The notes below the pieces were generated by a model. The model was not told the DNA's origin and did no database searches. It worked only from the letters and a program-made list of their open reading frames with translations. A stretch of 64,000 nt of DNA from Chimonanthus salicifolius (Eukaryota; Streptophyta; Magnoliopsida; Laurales; Calycanthaceae), in the NCBI GenBank assembly GCA_013350335.1, contig CM023535.1:24955746-25019745 (forward strand). Reading direction: 5' to 3'. This document shows, in pieces, positions 10,671-21,605 of this stretch. A program made the translations under genes and the position numbers. Positions within the stretch are counted from its first letter, which is position 1. Every line of letters starts with the position of its first letter.

Positions 10671-12040
10671 GTTAAGATGTCCACTGGTGAAGTCATACCA
10701 GAATGGGAGTTACGACTAGGACAGGGTCTTCTATTCCGAGGAAGGATTTATGTACCCAAGAGCTGCAGAAAAGAGTTATTGGTGAGGCACATCAGACCAA
10801 ACTCTCTATTCATCCGGGCAGCACCAAGATGCATCACGACCTGAAGAGACATTACTGGTGGCACGGACTCAAAAGAGATGTGGCAGAATTTGTGGCACAT
10901 TGCTTAACTTGTCAGCAAGTTAAGACGGAACATTAGAAGCCACCAGGGTTACTCAAACCCTTACCAGTGCCGGAATGGAAATGGGAGCACATCTCCATGG
11001 ATTTTATTACAGGGTTGCCAAGGTCATCAAAGGGCAACGATGCGATATGGGTCGTGGTAGACCGACTGACCAAGTCTGCACATTTCATTCCCACTAAGAT
11101 GACAGACTCATCTGAGACTTTGGGTCAGCGGTATATTAGGGATATCATCAGATTGCATGGTATACGTCAGAGTATTGTGTATGACAGAGATGGTCGATTC
11201 ACCGGCAGAGTATGGCAGAGCATGCAGGCGGCCATGGGAACAGATTTATTGATTAGTATAGCATTCCACCCACAGACTGATGGGTAGTCTGAGAGGACAA
11301 TACAGACATTGGAGGATATGTTGAGAGCATGTATGCTAGATTTCAAGGGTGGATGGGAAGACCACTTGCTATTGGTAGAATTCTCATACAACAACAATTA
11401 CCAGGCAAGCCTCCAAATGGCACCGTTTGAGGCATTACATGGTAGACCATGTAGGTCACCAGTGTGCTGGACAGAGGCCGGTGAGCCTGCATTGATTGGA
11501 CCTGAGTTGGTTGCAGAGACTACAGAGCAGATACAGTTGATACGACATCACCTATTGACTGCGCAGAGTCGTCAGAAGAGCTATGCTGACAAGAGGAGAA
11601 GGTTCCTTGAATTTGAAGTAGGAGACATGGTGTTCTTGAAAGTCTCGCCACGAAAGGGACACATGAGATTTGGAAAGAAAGGGAAATTGTCGCCAAGATA
11701 TGTGGGACTATTTTCAATCATAAGAAGGATGGGGGACGTGGCTTATCAATTGGCACTCCCATCACAGTTGGCATCTTTACACGATGTGTTCCATATATCG
11801 ATGTTGAGGAAGTACAATCCTGATCCCTCTCATGTACTGAACATACAAGATATAGAGGTCCAGAGCGACGTGATATACGTCGAAAAGCTTGTCTGAGTGG
11901 TGGACACAGAACAAAGGGTATTACGGAACCGAGTGATCTAGTTTGTCACGGTAGTATGGGATCGACATGGCATTGAGGAAGCCACATGGGAACTTGAGTC
12001 GGAAATGAGGACAGCTCATCCTGAGCTATTTTTGTAAATA
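10671..12040 (+). pseudogene. int: Integrase with chromodomain-like tail
   Basis: After a frameshift near 10760 the HHCC zinc-binding region is readable (HPGSTKMHHDLKRHYWW, then CLTCQQVK, 10815-10920). A TAG interrupts at 10934-10936. The DDE core follows: HISMDFITGLP, VYDRDGRF, then HPQTDG with TAG at 11285-11287 in place of the usual Gln, and SERTIQTLEDML. The C-terminal GPY/F-like region includes KGKLSPRYVGLF. A stop sits near 11894, and the next segment (WDRHGIEEATWE, 11958-12037) matches a chromodomain end. These domains normally insert the cDNA and bias its targeting to heterochromatin. Confidence 0.88.
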
Positions 12041-12070
12041 TTTGAAGCCCTACTTCACTTGATTTTCTAG

Positions 12071-12092
12071 ACGAAAATTTTAAAAAGAGGGT
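12071..12092 (+). promoter_or_regulatory. Polypurine tract before 3' LTR
   Basis: The A/G-rich stretch AAAAAGAGGG directly precedes the TGTATCGTAACACTCC start of the 3' LTR. This is the position of the plus-strand primer in an LTR retrotransposon. Confidence 0.6.
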
Positions 12093-13263
12093 TGTATCGT
12101 AACACTCCAGAATTTTCAAGTTATAAATATTTACGCAATTTGCCATTTAATTTGTGAATTATTAGATATGGAACCTATATGGGTAAAGTGTTGGGTCATT
12201 GCCCAATTAAGACTCAACGGTTTTGGTAAATGGTTTCAATAAATTAAATGGGGCTAAATTTAATAAGTAATGCAATATTATATAAATAAGGAATGGGATA
12301 ATTGTGCATGGCTGAATATCCAAGATATACAATCCATTATTACACACAGGGATGAGATGGGATATTGCTTTAGCCGAACATAATTAATAAAGAATATGTC
12401 TAATTAAATTGAGAGGATTGCTTAGGCTGTGTAGAGAAGATATGAGCATGGCACCTTCTAATTTTGGATGGATGGAAAGATTTTAGGAATGAGATATGCA
12501 CATAATGTAAAGGAGTCCTTTCCTTATTAGGAGTAATAATAGGGAAGGGACTAAAAGGAAACAAGGGGCGCATTAGCATATTCTAATTAGGACTCTCCAA
12601 AGTGGGAATCAATATGCACAACAATTGCTATCTTCTAAGATAGGACCGTGTGGAATTTATAAGACAAGGGAGAGGGGCACACGACATTCACATACAAAGA
12701 AGGGCAGCCGAGCAAAGGAAGGGAGGATTAGCAATTGCTATCTCAGCACCTTCTAAGATTGGCCAAGTGTAGGTTTATAAAATATATGCAGCAAGGGGCG
12801 CACGGCATACACACTTATAGCCAAATTCTCTCTCTCTTTCAAGTCTCATTCTCGGCAATACACAAAGGAAGAGAAGGCAGCCAGCAAGTGAAAGATCTAG
12901 GAGGAGAGAAGGCCAAGGAAGGAACGGATCGGAAGAGCAAGAACTAGTGAAGGAAAACCGGAGGAGTCGAGGAACCGGCAAGTAGTTTTGATAATTTTGT
13001 TTAAAAGAACCATAGGGTTCGGCCATGGTGTATGGCTGAACCCCATGGAAGAAAAATGGGAGATGAAAATAGTAAGTTTAATGGAAAGACATGGTGTATT
13101 TTTATGGGTTGAAAACCATGGAAGGTCATTAATGAAGAATAATGGATTAAATGATGGAAGATCATAGATAAATATGAATGATGTTAAATATGTTGGAATA
13201 ATGTTAGGAGAGAATTGCATGAAGAAAGGACATACAACATATGCAATGGAAAAGACTGACAAA

Positions 13264-13915
13264 ACAGTTAGTCGACTAAATTAGAGATTCAGTCGACTGA
13301 ACTGGTGTTGAACAAACCAGAAAAGAGTTTTTGGGAGTTTCAGCCGACTGAACTATTGGTGGCCGAAATTAGAAAGAGTTTCTGGGAGTTTCAGCCGATT
13401 GAATCTGGTGATTCAGTCGACTGAACTCAGACGTAATGGATAAGAAAAGGATTCTGGAAGTTTCAGCCGACTGAATCTATGATTCAGTCGATTGAAAGAT
13501 TGCTTATTAAACACGAAAGATGTTGGTTAGGGATTCAGTCGACTAAATCATGGATTCAGCCGACTGAATCTACACTGGACGAACAGGCAGTCAATCTGAT
13601 CTAAAGTCAGCCGACTGAATCTACACTGGCCGAACAGGTAGTCAATCTGATCTAAAGTCAGTCGACTGAATCTACACTGGCCCAACAGGCAGTCAATCTG
13701 ATCCAAAGTCAACAGACTGAAAGAGGATTGACTAGTGATACGAAGGTTTTGACTCAAATTCAGCCGACTGAACTTGTGTTTCAGTCGACTGCAAGGTTAC
13801 GAGTCAGGGTAAGAACAGTTCCAAGTTATAGTTCAGCCGACTTAAAGTATATTTCAGCCGACTGAATGTCTGCGGGAAGATTCAGTCGACTGAATTACTG
13901 ATTCAGTCAACTGAA
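13264..13915. repeat. TCAGTCGACTGA palindrome field in 3' LTR
   Basis: About 25 copies of TCAGTCGACTGA and the variant TCAGCCGACTGA, a 12-bp palindrome centred on GTCGAC, occur at irregular spacing within 650 bp. The stretch does not occur in the 5' LTR. Confidence 0.9.
13571..13723. repeat. 51-bp tandem repeat, 3 copies
   Basis: TACACTGG recurs at 13571, 13622 and 13673, a 51-bp period. Each unit includes GTCAATCTGATC and one TCAG(T/C)CGACTGA palindrome. The period is a multiple of three, which creates a repetitive frame on the minus strand that is not a gene. Confidence 0.9.
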
Positions 13916-15944
13916 TTGAAAAGTGATGTTTATGTGATTTTTTTCTAAAAACTTCAGTTCATCTGGAAGAAACTTAAGGGATCATATGGGGTTTGTTTTG
14001 ATGGACTTAGGGTTTATGTATGTTGGATTAAATAAAAGGGAAGTGATTAAATGTCTAACTGAGGGGTTATTAATTAATAAACCAAAGAAGGAAACTAAAA
14101 CAAAAGGGGTGAGGTTCGGCCATGGTGTATGGCCGAACCCCACAAGTTTGGTTTATGGACTTGGACATTGTTGTAAATCAAGTGAGACTTGGTTTAATTG
14201 ATTGTTATATTATAAGGTAACGGGACCTCACAAGGAGTGTACGATCGTGAGCGGTTACCGGAAGAAAGACGCAAGGACACGCTAGCGGTCTTTGGTAGGA
14301 TTCCACCTCTTTGAAACTATGGGTTTATGTACATTGTGTTTATCTTATTTTTGATGAATTTATGCTGCAAAGGATATGTTTTTAAATGATGATTTTTAAA
14401 TGCTATGTTATATGAGGAAATAACATGTGTTTTAATATGATTTTAAATGCTATGTTTATATTATAAAATAGCATGTGTTTCATTGGCATCTCATGCATGG
14501 CATGGGGTGAAGGATTTGTAACCGGAGGGGCCACACTCCATTGGGGGGTCCGAAAAACCTATGTGGGGTACCTTAATGTGCTTTTCCATCAAGAAGAAAC
14601 CGGAGGGTCCACACTCTGTCGGGGCGTCCGAAAGACCTATGTGGTGGGTACTTTTATGTACATGTGATGCGTGGGACTCATTGCATTTGTCATCATTGCA
14701 TGGCATGGATTTATATGGTTTTTGACATCATGATATTATTATATATGTTTTGTACTAACCATGTGTTAGTCGTAACTGGAATACCTGCTGGGCGCGTTGT
14801 TTTAACGCCCTACTTCTACCCTACTTGATGACACAGGAAATCAGGGGAGCGATGAACGCAAGGTGGGCCAGGCATAAGCGCTTGGATGATTTAGTTTATA
14901 TTTTAACAAAGTTACTCATGGACTTGTATTTTGTGTATCTAGATTTCGGAATGTAATAACTTAGATGGTTGGATGTTAATTTTGATAATTATGGTATTTG
15001 AATGATGATTAAGGACTTGACGTGCTTCGCTATCTGAATGGAATAGAACTTGGTTCTATTATTATTTCCGTATATTATGATTTTAATTCCGCAAGTTGAT
15101 ATTGTTATGTGTGAACCGTTTTCATGGACTTGGTCCATGCACACATAGGGTTGACCAGTTAAGGGTCGGACTTTGGAAGTTCGAACTTAGCTCGCGTCAT
15201 GACGTCCCGCTCTCTATCACTCTACTCTGTTATAAAGAAAAAAAAATAGACTCTGATTTTACGGAAAGAAGCGAGTGAAAAAGGGCGGGGTGTTACATGA
15301 AGCTTGCCTATGGGCATAGCAAACAGGAAGGGAAAAGAACTTAATGATAAAAGTCACTCAGCTACTGTTAGTTCAATGGTAAGAGCTATCTTTTTAATTT
15401 TTCTCAAGGAGACACACACACAGTGAGGGAGAGATCAAGAAGACGAAAATGTAATTCAGACCTTGTATATTGCATTTCATGTACAAGTTGATGAACAAAT
15501 GTACAGATTTTCCTTCTCTAATTAATGTACTGTTCTTTATTTTCATTGATACAAAAAATATGCTCCAAAACCCGAAAATAAGAACAGAAGTCATAACAAA
15601 CAACAGCGGAGAATAATGCAGTTTTTGAAGAGCAATGGACAAAAATAAAAAGGAGCTCATTATGTTTTACAGAAAAAATTGAGAGAACCCGGGCCGTTGA
15701 AAAGCAACCAGAAGTCACTTGAAATCATTGGAGGGAGTCATACATCTTTCAATCTCAATTAATGATCCAAAAAAGGAATTGAAGAGGTCCTCATATGTTA
15801 TCTCTTGCTCGCAATGTGGGTCATATACATCGAAGACATTAAAGAGTCCCCCATCAATTGGATCTTGATCACTAAAAATGGAGCTCTAGTAGTTCTCTGA
15901 AAGAAGATAAATAGTCTCTTTCCTCACTTCTGATTGCAATATGT

Positions 15945-16400
15945 TCATGGGAACTTCCATGTTTGATATTGTTATATTTCCTCCAAAATCACCATCCATC
16001 TGTTGTATTAAATCTTCCACGTCAAACACAGAATCTCTGTTCTCTGATAGATGGTTAATGGTCTCTTTCCTCACTTCTGACTGTAACATATTCATGGGAA
16101 GTTCCATGCTTAACATTGTTATATTTCCTCCAAAATCACCATCCATCAGTTGTATTAAATCTTCCACGTCAAACACGGAATCTCTGTTCTCTGATAGATG
16201 GTCAATGGTATCTTTCCTCACTTCTGACTGCAATATATTTATGGGAAGTTCCATGCTTGGCATTATTATATTTCCTCCAAAATCATCATTCATCAGTTGC
16301 AAGAAATCTTCCACAGCAAACACATAATCTGTGTTCTCTGATAGATGGTCAATGGTCTCTTTCCTCACTTCTGACTCCACTGTATTCATGAGAGTTGCCA
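15945..16400 (-). repeat. 147-bp coding tandem repeat, 3 units (U1)
   Basis: The anchor TTATATTTCCTCCAAAATCA recurs at about 15971, 16118 and 16265, exactly 147 bp apart. Each unit encodes 49 residues with EVRKETIDHLSEN, an acidic core such as FDVEDLIQLMDG, then DFGGNI and ME-PMN. The unit nearest the AP2 domain has the variant FAVEDFLQLMND. Confidence 0.95.
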
Positions 16401-16914
16401 TTCTCGATACCGTTCCATCTCCTCCGAAATCATATTCATGATCATCCCTTGAATCCACTAGTTTGGATTCCTTAGAAACAGAACTTTAAGAATGGTGTGA
16501 AGTCATTGTAGGGTCAGATGAGGATTGCAATGTCATTGGTGAACATTTTCGATCATTGCATTCAGATAGATTAAGTCGCGCACAAGGGCCATACATGGCC
16601 CTTGCAGCTTCATCATATGCAAGAGCTACTGCCTCTGCAGTGGAGAATGTACCGAGCCAGAGGTTTCTACCTCTTGGTTGTCGGATCTCAGCTACCCACT
16701 TCCCTGAAGTGCGTTTACTCCTCTGTATTTGCAGCACAAGTTGTTAGGTCCTCCCTTCCCTTTCATACAGCCCTTTATTGAGCCTTTGGCAGGCATCTTC
16801 CTAACTCGTTTGTCACCATCTTCAAGAAGATCCAACTGGTTGTTAATCTCTTTCCACTTTGCTAGAGTTTCTCTTACAGAATTGCTTCCGTTGCATATGC
16901 TTCGTGCTCTCTTC

Positions 16915-18623
16915 TTGATAATTGATATGCACAGTTAGTATAACAATGGAAGGGGTTAACACCAAAAATTTCTGATCTAAGAGAATAAAATCAGCGAGGA
17001 AAGTAAAAATGAAAACAGATATCTTCCTAACCCAGTTTTTTTTAATAGTACTAACTTTTAATTGCATCATCATCATAATAACTATTTTCCTTAGCCTATC
17101 TGAGCCCATAGGACTTCAACCAATGAATTAAGGGTGCAACCATAAACACTTTCCTTGTATGCCAGATGCCGTAGTCCACAATTCCCTAATGTTAAGCAGA
17201 ATTCAAATGTTGATATTCAAGTTAGCTTTCATAAAGCAGCAAGTTTTTTTCTTTCTTTTCCATTTTTTTTTTTTTGGAAATTTCTCACAGCACTAGAATT
17301 GAAGCTAATTTGAGACAATTTGAGTTCACATAGTGGACCACAAACTACCTTAAGTCAAGTTTAAGGATTTATAACTCTGAAACAATAGTTGTATTTTCAT
17401 TTTTTAGGCTATGTTTTAGTAAAAGAAAAAAAGCAGTTTAATTTATAGTTTTCCAAATTTTAGAATTAATAATTTCAAATAATTATAGAATTGGGATAAT
17501 CTCTGCAGTGATAATTGTGTCTTTGGTAGCACTGCAAAAACTAGGTGGAATCTGAGAATTTCATAATGGAAGTGATTCAGGCTATGCGTTTCTGAGTATT
17601 TTTACATGTTCTCTTGAAATGGAAATCAATGGGATTTCTATAATTTTTATTCTAAAATTGGGAGTTTACAAAGCAGGATTCTTTTAGGAATTTTTATAAA
17701 TTTGGTAAACTTTCTATCCTGCATAAGAATTCTGGGCTTTATAATTCCCAAAATTCTAGAATTGAAATTCCAAAATAGAATTCAATAAAAGTAATTAGAA
17801 ATTCTTTGGAAATGAAATGTTGTTATCATCATCATCTAAATCCTTTAATCTCCTCAACCTGGAGTTGACTTTCTGTTTGATTTTCATATTCCTACTCAAG
17901 GATTTGGATTCAAACATGGATTTTTTTTATGAATTTTTAGATTACTCAAAATTTCAAGTTCAACTATGAACCAAACAAGAGCCAAGGATTGTGAATTGGA
18001 GTTTCCCCATCTAGTAGTAAAATAGAAATCCAATTTGCAGTTAACTGCTAATCTTTCAAATTTGTCTGATTCAAACAAGACAAGTCAATTTATGGATTTC
18101 CGTTCATCAACATGCAAGTTCTGATCCCTTAAATTTAGGATTATCAATTTTCATTCACGGAACCCTAATTTAACCCTAATGTACTTTTTGTTTCTCTTTT
18201 TCTTCTTCTTGGTCATGACAAAACCCAAAAGAAGAACCAAAAAAAAAAAAACAATTGAAGCCCTCTTCTTCTTGTTCTTATCAAAACCCCAAAAAAAGTT
18301 AAGATTCAAATCTATTCAAAACCTAAAAAAAGATCAATTCAAATCTTCTTTTTCTTCTTCTTAACAGAACCTAACAGAAAATGACAAAGAAAAAACCGAT
18401 TCAAATTTTCTTTTTCTTCTTCTTAGCAAAACCTAACAGAAAAAAAAAAAGAAGAAGAAAAAACCGATTCAAATCTTCTTTTTCTATTGCTTAGCAAACC
18501 CAAAAGAAAAAGAAAAAGAAAATCGATTCAAATCTTCTTTTTCTAGAACACCAAAATCCATCGTTTCTATTAAAAATAAACCCAAAACAATAAAACACAG
18601 ATTTTGATAAAAAGAAATTCTAC
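16915..18623 (-). other. DREB2 intron (U1), with a pyrimidine-rich minisatellite
   Basis: Inferred intron between exon 1 and exon 2. The donor is GTAGAATTTC and the branch-side end is CAATTATCA, with the acceptor G mutated. Positions about 18320-18550 hold four degenerate units of roughly 60 bp containing GATTCAAATCTTCTTTTTCT and AGCAAAACCTAACAG. The same layout occurs at 46181-47679 and 61456-63093. There is no gene inside. Confidence 0.75.
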
Positions 18624-18640
18624 CTTTCCCTCTCTATCAT

Positions 18641-18860
18641 AAATTCTTTCTTTCAGATAGATTGGATCAATCCTTCTTTAATTCTTTCTTTCAGATGTTT
18701 GATTTTGTTCTTCTTTATTGCAGAGAGAAAATAGATTCTTGGCTTTTCTTTATTTCTTTCTTGTAGAGAGAGAAATCAGATGTTAATGCAGAGAGATAAA
18801 GAAATCAGACGTTCATGCAGAGAGAGAGTAGTCGTTTGAAATATCGTTGGCGCCCGGTTC
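18641..18860 (-). promoter_or_regulatory. DREB2 5' leader with a 3-codon upstream ORF (U1)
   Basis: The leader upstream of the exon 1 ATG is rich in CTCTCTCTGC and GAAAGAA motifs. It contains ATGAACGTCTGA (18816-18805, minus strand), a minimal upstream ORF encoding Met-Asn-Val. The same ATGAACGTCTGA is present in U2 (near 47880) and a variant leader in U3 (near 63250). Transcript ends are not known, so the leader extent is inferred. Confidence 0.5.
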
Positions 18861-18950
18861 TCCTTATAGACGAAGAAACTGGAAATTGTGAACTCGAAAA
18901 AAGAAATTGGAAGTTGCGAACTTGTGAACTTGGAAAATACTCACGCGGAA

Positions 18951-20511
18951 TTTTCTAGCTCTTGTGAAACTAGGACTCGCAAGTCGCAACTGCCTATATT
19001 CAGAATATAAGATGGATAAAAATCACTTAATTTTATTAATCAAGTTATTTTTAAACATTTATCATTTATTTTTAAATTTTAATTTTAATTTCTAAATTTT
19101 TTGTGACATTTTAAAAGATGTAAGATCTTAAAAACAACTATGAAAAATGTATTCTTGAATATGAGACCTCGGATAAAATCACTTCGATTAAAATCAAGTG
19201 AGGTTTGTTGAGCTCTTAAATTCTAATTATTTTAAATTATTGTGTTAATCCCATATTCTAGTTATGGAACCATGCTGTCTCAGCGTTTCCAAACATTTAT
19301 CAATTTTTTTATCAAGTTAAGAACTAATCAGAATATTGTATCAAATTCAAATTTTAATTTTTTGAATTATGTTCCCATGCGTTTTGGTACATGATTTAAC
19401 TACATATGATTTCAATTTTATGAATTATTCTTGGATTTTTTAAAAATTCAGAATTGGGCATTAAGGTTAAATTTTTGATCGAAATTATTAAAAGTTGCAA
19501 CAGATACGAAAAAAAAGATAAAATTCATTCTCTTTTAACATTTAAATAAATGAAAAGGAAGTCTCATATAGTGTGGGACATGATTGCATGGGATATGATG
19601 GGAGGAAGAAAAAAAAGTCTTCTACAAAATAACCACAAATATCGGTATTTTTTGCTCCAATTGACGACCGGAAAATACCCACGTGGCATTTTGTAGCCCT
19701 TGACCATGCGGGACCCGCAATTGCCTATATTTATAATATAAGATGCATAAAAATTATTTAATTAGATTAATTAAGTTATTTTAAATATTTATCATTCATT
19801 TTTAAATTTTAATTTTATGACCTTTTAAAACATGCAAGATCTAAAAAACAATAGTTTTAATTTCAAGTTAGTTTTTGCTTTTATAAAGGACATATGGTAT
19901 GATGCCCACTAATTAATTATATTAAATGAAATTATTTTTATGTATATGAGTGAAATGGTGATCTCCCTTCAAATGCAGATTTGAAGACGTTTTATATGTC
20001 AGTGTTATCAGAACCAAATCGGGTCGTGGGTGAATCGGTGATCCTCTTCTCAATGGTTCAGTTCACCACGATTTTACTAAATAAACGTGACTTGTGAACC
20101 AATGTTCACCACGTTTGGAAACCCAATTTTAAAAAACCATCTTTTCAAACAGAAAAATGAGAGGTAGATAGTGAAGAGAAAAAAAAGAAAATATAGGAAG
20201 AAGATCGAAGAATAAGACGAGAAATAAAATTTTCTTTGCGCTTTTCTTTTTCTTCTTCTCATCTCACTTTTCCTTGATTTTTCTTATTTTTCATTTGAAA
20301 TAAAAGAATGAGGACCGTGGTTTTGCTTTTTGGTGGAGTGAGAGCTTAGGGCACAACCCACAAGAGAGAGGAGATGTAGAGGTCACTTCTACCGATTGCT
20401 TTCTACTTTTCTTATCTCTTCTCGAGTAAAACATGTTGCTCCCAAGGAGCACTTTGGTTCCTCTCCAAGCATCTTACCAATTTAACTATTAAAGTTTTAA
20501 ATTATGGACGC

Positions 20512-20514
<3 letters not shown>
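18951..20514. other. AT-rich 5' flank of DREB2 (U1), no gene
   Basis: This aligns with 48080-49772 of U2. Short low-complexity frames occur (for example minus-strand Arg/Lys- and Phe-rich stretches near 20080-20260), but none is preserved between the two units. Elements controlling DREB2 would be expected here. I see no motif strong enough to name. Confidence 0.6.

Positions 20515-20595
<81 letters not shown>
20515..20595. repeat. (TA)n microsatellite
   Basis: An uninterrupted TA run of about 81 bp. The U2 counterpart is at 49773-49841 and is shorter. Confidence 0.97.
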
Positions 20596-20597
<2 letters not shown>

Positions 20598-20829
20598 AGC
20601 CCTGACCCCAGTTGTGGGCCCGAAATGTAGCTAATTTTTTTTTTAAAAAAAAAACAAACTTTAACCAACAGTCATTAGGACCCCGGATGAGTTCACTTGA
20701 GACCAAATGAGTGAAGTCTACTTTACTCGGCATTGGAGGGACTTAGACATGTACCATAAGTCTCCTCCCTTCAATCCATCCAACCACTCATAAAGTAAAC
20801 TGATGAGAGATTTCACAATTTGAAAAACA

Positions 20830-21070
20830 CTCCACCTACCGACTCAGTCGACTGATAGGTCACCTGATTGGAACTTACATATACTGAAGAAAGTCGAACG
20901 ATGGTTTCAGAACCAAAATATTTTAAAAACAGTCATCAGTCGATGCAATCGGTCGATTGATGATCGTTCGATACTTTCAGAGACCAGGCTGTATTTTCAT
21001 ACAGTCATTAGTCGATATAGTCAGTCGACTGATACCCTTCTTTCAGTCGCTTATCAGTCGACTGATATCT
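20830..21070. repeat. Cluster of CAGTCGACTGA and related motifs in unit flank
   Basis: CAGTCGACTGA occurs near 20846, 21026 and 21055, and diverged forms (ATCAGTCGATGCAATCGGTC) near 20936. The U2 counterpart is 50100-50285. The core equals the palindrome that fills the 3' LTR at 13264-13915, although the surrounding sequence is not LTR. Confidence 0.75.
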
Positions 21071-21175
21071 CGGTGTGTGAATGTATTTTCCACTTTGGAC
21101 CAAATTTTTTGACTCTTTGCACGTAGAATTCCACAACAATAACCAAAGCATATTTATATTCATCATAGTACCATC

Positions 21176-21597
21176 TAGGGGTGAAACTTGGGGCTGGTTT
21201 TGACCTGACCTACATGATCCGACTCAAGAAATCATGCGAGTCGGGTCATATGAATCGGGTCAGCGGGTCAAGTCGGATTGAGAAAACAAAAACCCACATT
21301 AAATTTGGGTCAAGTCGGGTTGGGAAATTTACAAGTTAATCCAACCCGACCAAACCCGACCCAACTCGGCTAAAATTAGGCTAAAATGGGTTCAGAATGC
21401 GAGTCGAGTCAGAATTCGGGTTGAGTCAAGTTAGAATTTGGGTCAATAATTCGGGCCGGGTCGAGTCAAGTTAGAATTTGGGTCAATAATTCGGGTCGGG
21501 TCGAGTCGAGTCGGGTGTTATAAATATTAACTCGGGTCGGGTCGGGTTGGGCTTTATGAAATCCGACTCGACCCGACCCGACCCGATTTCAGCCCTA
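21176..21597. mobile_element. hAT-type MITE with GGGTCGGGTC minisatellite core (U1)
   Basis: The ends TAGGGGTGAAA and TTTCAGCCCTA are inverted repeats. A perfect 8-bp target duplication GTACCATC flanks the element (21168-21175 and 21598-21605). The interior is built from GGGTCGGGTCGAGTC and its complement ACCCGACCCGAC, so the two halves can fold back. The U2 copy is at 50392-50787. Confidence 0.88.
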
Positions 21598-21605
21598 GTA
21601 CCATC

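Larger units (their letters stand above)
2474..15297 (+). mobile_element. Recombinant Ty3/gypsy chromovirus-type LTR retrotransposon (Del/Tekay-like), defective
   Basis: The 12.8 kb element reads 5' LTR, tRNA-iMet primer binding site, gag, protease, RT, a second partial gag-PR-RT, RNase H, integrase, chromodomain-like tail, polypurine tract and 3' LTR, all on the plus strand. PR-RT-RNH-INT order defines Ty3/gypsy. LTRs over 3 kb and a C-terminal chromodomain remnant fit the Del/Tekay group (family knowledge). It starts TGTCACACC and ends GTGTTACA. The flanks GTGGA and TGAAG do not match, so there is no target duplication. The two LTRs differ strongly in their internal repeats. Multiple stops and frameshifts make it non-functional. 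It sits at the U0/U1 boundary; U2 and U3 joins show that the host sequence resumes at 15298. Confidence 0.92.
12093..15297 (+). repeat. 3' LTR of gypsy element, different subfamily from the 5' LTR
   Basis: It starts near TGTATCGTAACACTCC and ends GGGGTGTTACA. The beginning and the last 1.2 kb align with the 5' LTR, including ACTGGGCGCGTTGTT and the CATGCACACATAGGGTTG block. The middle has only two GGTTCGGCCAT hairpins and instead a 650 bp field of TCAGTCGACTGA palindromes. That much structural difference is not expected of two LTRs copied from one template. Confidence 0.88.
15715..18640 (-). pseudogene. DREB2-like: DREB2-type AP2/ERF transcription factor pseudogene (U1 copy)
   Basis: Minus strand, two exons. 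Exon 1 (coding 18640-18624) is ATG plus four codons ending AG before a GTAGAATTTC donor. Exon 2 begins near 16914 and joins in frame in the U3 copy to a basic segment (KRARSRCNG), [12 protein letters not shown] and [10 protein letters not shown], hallmarks of DREB2 (A-2 subgroup). The AP2 domain follows ([41 protein letters not shown]). The C-terminal region has three 49-residue repeats, then a tail ending CMTPSNDFK with TGA at 15715. Lesions: acceptor AG changed to AA (16915), a 4-base deletion in the AP2 domain (about 16714), TAA at 16486-16488 and TAG at 15886-15888. The family binds DRE/CRT elements in drought and heat responses. The AP2 Trp is Ser here. Dead as it stands. Confidence 0.9.

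Noticed and set aside
13548..13757. Repetitive minus-strand frame that looks like a short repeat protein
   Set aside because: Produced by a 51-bp LTR tandem repeat, a multiple of three; no start context and the LTR is non-coding.
13264..13915. CRISPR-like array of regular palindromes
   Set aside because: Spacing is irregular, spacers are not unique, and the host is a plant nuclear genome; the array lies in an LTR.
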